DNA from: JADLHS01 sp020848635
GTDB lineage: Bacteria > Verrucomicrobiota > Verrucomicrobiia > Limisphaerales > JADLHS01
Direction of reading: 5' to 3'
NCBI GenBank assembly: GCA_037044975.1
Contig: JBAOIL010000030.1
Coordinates: forward strand, 517,896-581,895
DNA: 64,000 bases
This document shows, one piece after another, positions 57,215-64,000 of this stretch; within the stretch, counting starts at the first letter, position 1; every line of letters begins with the position of its first letter. The notes beneath the pieces were generated by a model that worked only from the letters and a program-made list of their open reading frames with translations, made no database searches and was not told the origin of the DNA. The position numbers and the translations under genes were made by a program.

Positions 57215-57299
57215 TGCCGGCCTGCTTAAATCTGTCAGTTGCCCCGCTCACCAGCTTGGAGAAACGCTGGAAGGAAGGGACATCCTTAATCACAAATAA

Positions 57300-57855
57300 A
57301 TCCTCCAGCTTTGCTGGAGAGACTCCCGGAGTTTGACAGCTCCGGGAGTCATTGCGGAGTCTGCCCAGCGTGAACGACGTGGGAATGCAAATACCACGTG
57401 GTGTTCATTGCGAAGTGCCGGAAGAAAACCCTGTTTGGACAACTCCGGCGAGAGTTAGGGCCAGTATTTCGCGAGCTGGCGCGGCAGAAAGAGAGTGAGA
57501 TCATCGAGGGGCACCTGATGGCCGGATCATGTGCATATGCTGATCTCGATTCCGCCGAAGTATTCGGTGGCGCAGGTGATGGGGTATCATGAAGGGCAAG
57601 AGCGCGATCCACATAGCGCGGGTGTATGCAGGGCGGCGGCGGAGCTTTGTGGGTCAGCAGTTCTGGGCACGGGGCTATTGGGTATCGACGGTGGGGCGGG
57701 ACGAAGTCGCGGTGCGCCGATACATCCAAGAGCAGGAGAAAGAAGATCAGCGGCTGGATCAGTTGACGCTGACTGCCGCTTTGAGCGGCTAACGGAATAC
57801 TAACCCGCTTTGAGCGGTTCACGCTATCTCAAGCCTCCGGCTTTGCCGGAGGTCG
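57300..57855. mobile_element. IS200/IS605-family insertion sequence
   Basis: A tnpA-type gene is bracketed by matching subterminal hairpins: CTCCAGC-TTT-GCTGGAG at 57303-57319 and CCTCCGGC-TTT-GCCGGAGG at 57834-57852. A further stem (ACTCCCGGAG/CTCCGGGAGT, 57322-57349) lies ahead of the gene, as in IS200 where it limits transposase expression. There are no terminal inverted repeats, as expected for this family. Confidence 0.8.
57358..57792 (+). pseudogene. tnpA: IS200/IS605 TnpA (Y1 HUH transposase), frameshifted
   Basis: The joined frames read ECKYHVVFIAKCRKKTLFGQ, then PDHVHMLISIPPKYSVAQVM with the HUH pair, then GKSAIHIARVYAGRRRSFVG and WVSTVGRDEVAVRRYIQEQE. The frame is broken near 57385, at 57519-57522 and near 57588; the last two are +1 insertions. 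TnpA moves single-stranded DNA. No TnpB gene is present. Confidence 0.8.
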
Positions 57856-57867
57856 CTGACTCTTAGA

Positions 57868-58190
57868 AGTGTCTGGAATCAGTTGCGCGATCTGGATGGC
57901 CTCACGAAAATCCACATATCGACGCGACCGGCCCCGGTGCTTTCGGCATTCACCATCCAGAAAGGCCTTGGCGTCGTCCTTGGTGAGTGGCGAATTGCAG
58001 CGGAAGTTGGATCGGTGTGGAGGTGTGGAGAGGTGTGCATTTACAGCGTGCAGAATCCGCGATCAACCACGTTTCCAGTTCCCACGTCAGGCAGAGCAGC
58101 TTGATTCTCGCGGCGGTTGCCGGGGCCAGCGATTTTATTTTTTCCCGCAACTCATCAGCTTCGGCTTCACAATTAGGTGCCACTTTTCCC
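57868..58190 (-). pseudogene. DUF4276-like fragment
   Basis: LREKIKSLAPATAARIKLLC and LTWELETWLIAD resemble the core of DUF4276 proteins, which are often found next to ABC-type ATPases in defence loci. After a frame jump, LDGECRKHRGRSRRYVDFRE and AIQIAQLIPDTS continue in the same direction. No N-terminal part or partner ATPase is present, so it looks like a remnant. Confidence 0.45.
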
Positions 58191-58289
58191 CAATAGGGTT
58201 TTAACCCGACTTCCGCTATTCGGGGTGGGATGACCGCGTAAGTGGCTGGTAATCAAACCGGCGATCCAAAAGGTCTGCACTACAGAGAC

Positions 58290-58760
58290 TCATTCGATCA
58301 GTTTGCCTGCTGGAGTAATCCTTGGCGGCGGCTGCTCCGGCAGGGTGAGTTTCAATTGATCCAGTAATACTTGAAGCTCCTTCTCCGGTTGAGTGTAGCG
58401 GGGCAGGATCACGTGGCGGCCGTCGGTCGTCGGCAGGTGAACATCAATCATCTGCACCGCCGCAAATTTCTCCAACACGGATCGAGGTGTCAGTCCGGGA
58501 GCCAGTTCACGCAGCCATCGTCGCAAGGTCACGTGCAGGCAATACGCCAGGAAGGCCACGAAGAGGTGCGCTTCCACTCGATCCGCTTTCTGGTGGTAAA
58601 CCGGACGCAAGGCCAGATCGCCTTTGAGATTCTTGAAGGCTTCCTCCACCTGCGTCAGTTGCGTGTAGTATTCCCAGAGCTTGACCAGATCCTCCTCCGT
58701 CAGGTTGGTGCGCAGCAGGTAACGGCCTTCGCGACGGCGCACCTGCCGCAGCTTGGCCTA
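58290..58760 (-). pseudogene. IS1634/IS4-type transposase, C-terminal remnant
   Basis: About 150 residues (RREGRYLLRTNLTEEDLVKL; VEEAFKNLKGDLALRPVYHQ; RVEAHLFVAFLAYCLHVTLR) match the C-terminal third of IS1634-type DDE transposases, including the catalytic Glu region (Y-x-x-L-x-x-V-E-E-A-F). The N-terminal two thirds are missing; a palindromic repeat begins right at the break. Confidence 0.75.
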
Positions 58761-58764
58761 CGGG

Positions 58765-58829
58765 AGCCGACGGTTGGCGGTGCTGCTGCACCGATGCTAT
58801 CAAATGCGGTAGGACAATTGCGGTCCTAC
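58765..58829. repeat. Multi-hairpin intergenic repeat
   Basis: GGTGC-TGCT-GCACC (58779-58792) is followed by GTAGGAC and GTCCTAC arms (58809-58829). The stretch separates the transposase remnant from the next gene and resembles the palindromic elements near gatB in style, not in sequence. Confidence 0.5.
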
Positions 58830-58842
58830 ACAAAAAGAGATT

Positions 58843-59434
58843 TCAGCGGCGCGATCGCGGCAAACGCGGCGCTGCACCAGGCACGGCGCGACCAACGCCT
58901 TTGACTTTCAGCATGGTCAGAGCGAGTTCGCGCATGGCGGTGTCCGGGACTTTGGTCGGGAGCAATTGCGCGAAGCGGCCTTTCATTTCGTCCATTGTGG
59001 GCGCTTCGGATTCGCCAAAACCGAAGAACTTGCCGTTGCCGCTGCGAATGATGGGCAGGAACTTCTGTTTCTGCCCGCTGTGAGACTCGCCCATGAGCAC
59101 GATCATTTCGCGCCGATCCAGAGCCTCGGACGGCGGTTCGGTTTCATCGAACTTCTCGCTCGGGCGTGGCGAACTTGGCCCAGGCTTCGAGTGCCATGAC
59201 GACGGATGTCGCGGCGTGCGCAATGCACATGAGGCGGGCATTGGTCGCGAAGTCGTCTTTTGCGCCATCGTCGGCAAGTGATTCCGGCATGAACATGAGT
59301 GGCCCGTCTGGACCGACCAGAAAGAGCGTGGGCGGCATCCGACCCATGTTGCGCATGGAATAATTGGCGTAGTGCTCCGCCTGCGCGAGGAGGTCATCGA
59401 GAGTTTCAAGTTTGCTCGGTTGCACTGGCAACAT
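58843..59434 (-). CDS. Hypothetical cytosolic protein, one frameshift
   Basis: ATG 59434 reads MLPVQPSKLETLDDLLAQAE, then NMGRMPPTLFLVGPDGPLMF and ATNARLMCIAHAATSVVMAL. After an indel near 59160 it continues SEALDRREMIVLMGESHSGQ and FGESEAPTMDEMKGRFAQLL. It is about 197 residues with no recognised domain. It may belong to the accessory region rather than the chromosome core. Confidence 0.55.
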
Positions 59435-59469
59435 TTTGCTTCGCCCGATGCGAAAGACAAGAATCGCTT

Positions 59470-59715
59470 CGGTCTGGAGGTGGCGGCGTTGAGCGGATGG
59501 CGTAGCGGGCGAAACGGAATGAGTGCAGCCCCGAAGCCGGAGCGAAGACGACAACCGCCAGACGGAAGCGTGCCGCTCTTGCGGTCCTCTGCGGATGCCG
59601 CTCGTGACGAGCGCGCGATTTGCGAAGTGGAACGGGCGTCGTCGAGAGGGGGACAGGGCGACCGGCAGCCCGTGGAGCGGCAGCAAACCGCGCGTTGGTC
59701 ACGGCGCAATCAACT
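59470..59715. repeat. Dispersed repeat of about 250 bp, copy B
   Basis: This is the second copy of the 51060-51335 repeat in the same orientation. It lies directly upstream of the gene starting at 59434 (minus), so relative to its neighbour it is inverted compared with copy A. Confidence 0.7.
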
Positions 59716-59796
59716 TTGCGATGGCGATAGCTAACGAAGATCTTCGTGCTCCAGACCGCGGTTTTATTCAATAATCGCAGATCAATTCTCCATCGT

Positions 59797-61106
59797 TCAA
59801 GGTTCCGTTGGGGCAGTTGGCGTTGGGGCGCATTTGCGGGCCAGCACGAGGCCCAGCAAGCCGCCGAATATGAGCACGCTCGCAACCAGCAGCAATCCAT
59901 AGTTGTAAGTGCCGGTCTGATCTTTGATGTAACCCATGACCGGTGGCAGGCCGACTCCCGCGATATTGGCCACGGCATTGATAAGCGCAATCGCGCCTGC
60001 GGCAGCCGCTCCGCCAGCAAGATACTGGGTTGTCACGGCCCAGAATACAGGGGTGACCGCCCAGTTCAGTCCAACGGCTGCCACTAACATCAGGTAAGTG
60101 ACCGTCAGGTTGCCGGTGGCGATGCTGATGGCCAGCAACACTCCGGAAATCAAGAGTGGAATCCCCAGATGAAAACGTCGTTCCTGAGTTGCATCAGAAT
60201 GGCGGCTGTTCAGGTACATCAGCACACACGCCAGCAGGAATGGAAGGGCGGAAAGCAGGCTGACGATGAAGTTGCTGTCGCGCCGGAAAGACCTTTGAGA
60301 ATCTGCGGAAGAAATAATGTCACGCCGATGGTGCCAAAAGCCTGCGACAACCAGAACAAACTGAGTAACCACACTTTGTAGTCGGAAAACGCCTGCCGCC
60401 AGCCTCCAACATGTCCGCTTGGCGCGTGAGCGGACTCGTCAGCGATGGTTTTCGACAGCCATTCGCGTTGTTCGGTGGATAGCCATCTGGCTTCAGGCGG
60501 ACTGTCGGGCAAATACCTGAGAACTACAAAGCCCATCAACACCGCCGGCACGCCTTCCGCAAAATAAAGCCAGCGCCATCCGGCGAATCCAAGAACACCA
60601 TCCAGTTTCAGCAGCGCGCCGGACAGCGGCAATCCGACCACCGACGCCAGCGCGGCAGCGATGTAGAAGAATGACATGGCGCGCGCCCGGTTGCTGGAAG
60701 GAAACCAGCGGCTGAGGTAATAAATGATGCCCGGCGTGAATCCCGCTTCCGCGGCCCCGAGCAACAGCCGCATCCCATACAACTGGTTGGCGGTATGAAT
60801 GAATGCCATGCCGCAAGCCACGAGTCCCCATGTGACCATAATGCGGGCGATCCAACGGCGCGCCCCAACCCGTGCCAAAATCACGTTGCTGGGAACTTCA
60901 AAAATGATGTAAGTGACATAAAACAATCCCGCACCCCAGCCATACATCCGCGCGGTAAGCCCCAAATCGGCGTTCATCTGGAGTGCCGCCACTGAAATGT
61001 TCGCCCGGTCAATGTAGGCGATCAGATACAGCAGCATCAAAAAGGGCAGTAATCGCCGGGTGATGATGCCGATGGTTTCGGCTTTGAATGCGGGTGTTGT
61101 ATTCAT
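59797..61106 (-). CDS. MFS transporter of the anion:cation symporter (ACS) type, one frameshift
   Basis: ATG 61106 (MNTTPAFKAETIGIITRRLL) is chosen over a slightly upstream ATG. RLLPFLMLLYLIAYIDRANI and AGLFYVTYIIFEVPSNVILA are hallmarks of the ACS family, which imports hexuronates, glucarate or tartrate-like acids with protons. The frame jumps near 60285 and continues SNFIVSLLSALPFLLACVLM to APTPTAPTEP. It follows the aldolase gene closely and likely imports that pathway's substrate. Confidence 0.85.
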
Positions 61107-61117
61107 CAGAGATGTTC

Positions 61118-61909
61118 TCAAGTCTGAGACTTTCTCAGCGCCGCCAGTCCTTCCGTGCAGGCCGTGGTAAGCATGGTGATATCGAGGCTGTAGGCAAGGA
61201 AGCGGTAGCCTTCGGACAGGCGAGACTTCGCTTGTGTCGTGTCCGGCGGGACGATGTGGATGCCGGGGGCGATTTTGTGGCGCTGGCAGGCAGCGAGGAT
61301 TGCCGCGCGTGAGGCGAGGTAGTCAGGGTGGTCGAATTGCGCGGCAATCCCCATCGAAGCGGTGAGGTCGTAGGGGCCGATGAAGGCCGCATCAATGCCG
61401 GGCACGCTCAGGATGGCCTCGATGTTGCGCACCGCCTCGATGTGCTCGATCTGCACCGCCAGGAGAATTTCGTCATTGGCCCGGGCAAACTCGTCAGCCA
61501 CGCGCAAGCCGTAGTCGTTGGCCCGGCAAAAGCCCACGCCGCGCAGTCCCTGCGGCGGATACTTGGCGGCTTGCACCAGCAATTCAGCCTCCTCGCGCGT
61601 CCGCACCAGTGGTGCGACAACCCCGTGCGCACCGGCATCGAGGTAGCGTTTGACGAAGGCGTAATCCACCCCGTGCATGCGCACCAGCGCGGCGCACTTC
61701 GGGTGGCCGGAACGAATGGCTTGAAAAAGTTGTTGGGTTTGCGGCAAGTCCACCGCCGAGTGTTCGACATCCACGCACAGGAAATCAAAGCCACAAGCGG
61801 CCATCAGTTCCGCAACGATGGGACTGCCGCTATTGAGCCAACTGCCGATTACAGTCTCGCCTGCGCGCAGACGTTCACGCAAAGACGGGTTGAGTTTTGA
61901 ATCGTTCAT
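61118..61909 (-). CDS. HpcH/HpaI-family 2-keto-3-deoxy acid aldolase
   Basis: ATG 61909 gives 263 residues. GSWLNSGSPIVAELMAACGF, FLCVDVEHSAVDLPQ, VVAPLVRTREEAELLVQAAK and GIDAAFIGPYDLTASMG are the class II HpcH/HpaI motifs, including the metal-binding Glu and the phosphate-free aldolase site. The enzyme cleaves 2-keto-3-deoxy sugar acids (rhamnonate, glucarate or heptenedioate type) to pyruvate or tartronate semialdehyde plus an aldehyde. Beside a YhcH protein and an ACS transporter, a sugar-acid substrate is likely. The frame is intact. Confidence 0.9.
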   Translation of the reverse strand: MNDSKLNPSLRERLRAGETVIGSWLNSGSPIVAELMAACGFDFLCVDVEHSAVDLPQTQQLFQAIRSGHPKCAALVRMHGVDYAFVKRYLDAGAHGVVAPLVRTREEAELLVQAAKYPPQGLRGVGFCRANDYGLRVADEFARANDEILLAVQIEHIEAVRNIEAILSVPGIDAAFIGPYDLTASMGIAAQFDHPDYLASRAAILAACQRHKIAPGIHIVPPDTTQAKSRLSEGYRFLAYSLDITMLTTACTEGLAALRKSQT

Positions 61910-62391
61910 GATGGTTTGGCGCGCCGAATCGTTCGATCGCAATTTTAACGACTAATTTGAACACCTGTTCGTCACCTTCAATCCGGATTGCAGGACGGTG
62001 CGCGTCCAGCGGGGTGAAGATTGAGAAATAGCCGGGGGCGTTGACAGTCGTCGCCAGCGCTGGACCTGGCTTGTGATAGAGCACGTCCTTTTCAGAATCA
62101 TATTCGCCATCGTTTGCCAAGGCGTCGCGCGATGCCCATTCAATGACCTCTGCGCCAGCCAAGGTGTGAATGCAGGTCCACATATCGGCGGTGCGTTTCA
62201 AAGCGTGATTCTACGGGGCTGACTGTGGTGCATCGGACTATCAAGGCATGAATTTGATCGCCATTCAATGCCAAACGGCCTTCTTTAGGATCGGCTGGCA
62301 GTCCTCGAATCCACGCAACGGAATGCGCGACCGCGTCGCCAAGCGAGGCCAGCCCCATTGCTTCGAAACAATCAAGTTTGCCGTAGATCAT
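61875..62391 (-). CDS. YhcH/YjgK/YiaL-family sugar protein, one frameshift
   Basis: ATG 62391 reads MIYGKLDCFEAMGLASLGDA, then ALNGDQIHALIVRCTTVSPV and ESRFETHRRYVDLH. After an indel near 62165 the frame continues TLAGAEVIEWASRDALANDG, YDSEKDVLYHKP and FSIFTPLDAHRPAIRIEGDE. These are the DUF386 (EbgC/YiaL/NanQ) motifs with the metal-binding His residues. Family members open or isomerise sugar anomers such as N-acetylneuraminate. The 3' end overlaps the aldolase start, so the true stop may be earlier. Confidence 0.8.
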
Positions 62392-62423
62392 AAATCTGTG
62401 CCTGCTCCCCAGTTCATCAAAAT

Positions 62424-63961
62424 TCAGGGTTGCTGACTTTCCCACGCATATCCGTAAAGGGAATGCCCGTTGGATTACGAATCGGATTCTTACTGCCTCG
62501 GGCGGGGCGTTTCTGCCTCCTTTCCAGTGCAGCGCGACTTTTCGATAGTCGCCGGTGATTGGTCGGCAATCGCTCAATCGCAAAACCTGGAATCGGGTGG
62601 CCACTCTTATCCAGCAATTCCGCTTGGAACTTGCCGCCGCGCTTGACGTGGACATTGACCATCAGTCGCCCACCGCTCGGGTTGCACGGACGCGTGATGG
62701 CTTCACCGATTGTCTTGCCTCCCGCCGAATGGCACCAAAGCCCACAATCGGTCGAATTGCCAGGTCGCGCGGCACAGCGCCGTGTTAAATGGAAGCGTGG
62801 GCTTCTGGATGTCCGCTGACAAGTTCTCCGCCAACCTCAATCTGGGGTTGGAGCCTGCTATCATGAATTTCTCCGTGAATTCCCTCAGAGCCAGCGTAAT
62901 AAACGTGCATCCGACCATCCTCAACGATGGGGTGATGCATCTGCCAGATCATGCCGCCGCCGTAATCACCGAGCGGTGGATTCGGTAATGCCGGGCGACG
63001 ATCCGGGCACCACCAGTGGATACCATCCCGTGAGGCGGCCAGTTGCAGGCACATCGTTTGAATGGAGGCGTCATAGTAATTGACCAGCGCCACGTAGCCG
63101 CCCTCCACTTTAACCGGGCAAATCTCCAGAAATTGGGCGTAGTCAGGATCGCGCCAATCTCGGGCCAGAACGAGAATGTCGTTCCCCCAGTCAGTGCCGT
63201 TGGGACTGGTTCTTCGCGTCACGCTGCGCAGGCCGCCGCGGGGATTGTTGTCGTAGGTGATGATCCGGTCGCCCTCGCGTAACTTGGGATAAGTCTTGAA
63301 ATAGGAAACATAGGAGCCGTCCTGCTCGCGATAGACATAAGAGACATCCCCGCCGCCGCCCACGGACGAGTGGATTGGCCCTTCGACCAATTCCCAATCC
63401 TTCCCATCCTTCGACCGGTATCGGTAGTTTCCATGCCGTTCCTCGGGGCCGGGAAGGTGTCCCACGCGGTTGGTCAGGCCCGCGAGTTTCGGCGACCGCA
63501 TCACGAACATTTCGTAAGGCCATTCCTTGTTCGCCGGGTCAACGAGTACCGGAGGAATACACTGCGGTGCCACCGGAAGCGAAATCCAACAGGATGTTAG
63601 ACCAGTCATAACCCGGCCAGCGAACGAGCGACAGTTTTGGACGATACCATTTGACGCCGTCTTTGCTTTCGAGATACGTCAACCGGCGTTGAGCCTCATG
63701 TTGAGACTTCAATCCCTCAAACCGCTCCTCGGCAGGTGTTGAAACCTGCCAGGCTTTCCATAACCCATCAATCGGATCTCGCAAGACCGTCCCATGCGCC
63801 ATGACGCCCCCGGAATCCCAAGGCATCGCGGGTTCCAACAGAGGATTGTGGGAATCCGGCACTCCTTGTTCAACCCGCCAAGACACCAGTTGGAGGGACT
63901 CGAAATCATCGGGCATCAACAGCGGCAGGCGCTCTGCAGCGGCTGCTGCAAGCGCCAACAT
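62424..63961 (-). CDS. Secreted five-bladed-propeller glycosidase-like protein, frameshifted
   Basis: ATG 63961 begins a short hydrophobic leader (MLALAAAAAERLPL); an in-frame stop at 63998 rules out a much longer start. The joined frames read SWRVEQGVPDSHNPLLEPAM, RDPIDGLWKAWQVSTPAEER, LTYLESKDGVKWYRPKLSL and YRYRSKDGKDWELVEGPIHS. MHHPIVEDGRMHVYYAGSEG and a C-terminal sandwich (LMVNVHVKRGGKFQAELLDK) follow. This is the GH32/GH43/sialidase-like propeller plan. Frame jumps lie near 63545, 62785, 62570 and 62450. It heads the sugar-acid operon and may release its substrate outside the cell. Confidence 0.65.
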
Positions 63962-64000
63962 CAGAGTGCAGGCCGCAGGAGAGGGGCTTGGGAATTTTCA

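Larger units (their letters stand above)
27331..57250. mobile_element. Integrative conjugative-type element or island in tRNA-Cys (right end not located)
   Basis: From the tRNA 3' end rightward come an integrase, regulators, a methylase/helicase, AbiE, a trb-type secretion operon, an AAA+ ATPase and a defence operon, with no housekeeping gene. I searched by eye for a second copy of the tRNA-Cys 3' sequence up to the window end and found none. The right boundary is placed at the IS200 insertion only because clear chromosomal metabolism resumes beyond 59.8 kb. No relaxase, coupling protein or VirB11 was seen. Confidence 0.55.

Noticed and set aside
57540..57556. CTCGATTCCG as a right attachment copy of the tRNA-Cys T arm
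   Set aside because: Only part of the T arm matches, and the bases lie inside the IS200 transposase coding motif.

Overview
Most likely organism (inference): a member of the Verrucomicrobiota or a close PVC relative. The support is indirect: a futalosine-pathway MqnA, GatB-type indirect aminoacylation, C5-pathway hemL, Tat- and lipobox-exported hydrolases, small palindromic repeats both inside and between genes, a verrucomicrobial-looking prepilin-like protein, and tRNAs with encoded CCA. I ran no search, so the phylum is a judgement from gene content.

Layout. 1-9755 is ordinary chromosome with intact frames: hemL tail, a membrane Ser/Thr kinase, a cation/proton antiporter, gatB, a Tat-exported TIM-barrel hydrolase, an EEP-family lipoprotein and a coiled-coil pilin-like protein. 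Palindromic or dispersed repeats sit between and even inside these genes; the clearest is a double hairpin in frame inside gatB. About 9813-20640 is a Mu-like transposable element. Its divergent repressor and Cro-like gene are followed by a coupled cassette of small genes, an HK97-fold capsid-like protein with a hydrophobic N-terminus, MuA (broken) and MuB. I see no terminase, portal or tail genes. It abuts tRNA-Arg(CCG). 20809-27190 is chromosome again: a sugar ABC permease, a secreted propeller protein, an M29 aminopeptidase, a metallophosphoesterase and mqnA.

27331 to roughly 57.2 kb is an integrative element entered through tRNA-Cys(GCA). It has a tyrosine recombinase, regulators, a giant methylase/SNF2-helicase, an AbiE toxin-antitoxin pair and a trb-type type IV secretion operon (TrbC, D, E, J, L, F, G, I). 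It also carries a ClpB-like AAA+ ATPase and a MORN-repeat protein. No relaxase, VirD4 or VirB11 homologue was seen, and no right attachment repeat was found.

The most interesting cargo is at 51389-56768: a tight, intact five-gene operon under its own XRE regulator and palindromic operator. It encodes XRE, a Cas4-like nuclease (one frameshift), a long prokaryotic Argonaute with an intact DEDD tetrad, a helical adaptor-like protein, and a putative HExxH zinc protease. I read it as an Argonaute-based defence system with a possible proteolytic effector. A restriction-like nuclease gene converges on it, and IS200 and IS1634-type remnants lie beyond. 59797-63961 is a catabolic operon: propeller glycosidase-like protein, YhcH/YiaL, HpcH/HpaI aldolase and an MFS transporter.

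Data-quality caution. Many genes in 11.5-20, 24.3-25.5, 27.5-52 and 57-64 kb are broken by single-base indels, while 1-9.8, 21-24 and 52.8-56.8 kb are clean. Nearly every indel I could resolve is a +1 insertion. I therefore treat most broken genes as probably intact in the organism and mark where the frame jumps.
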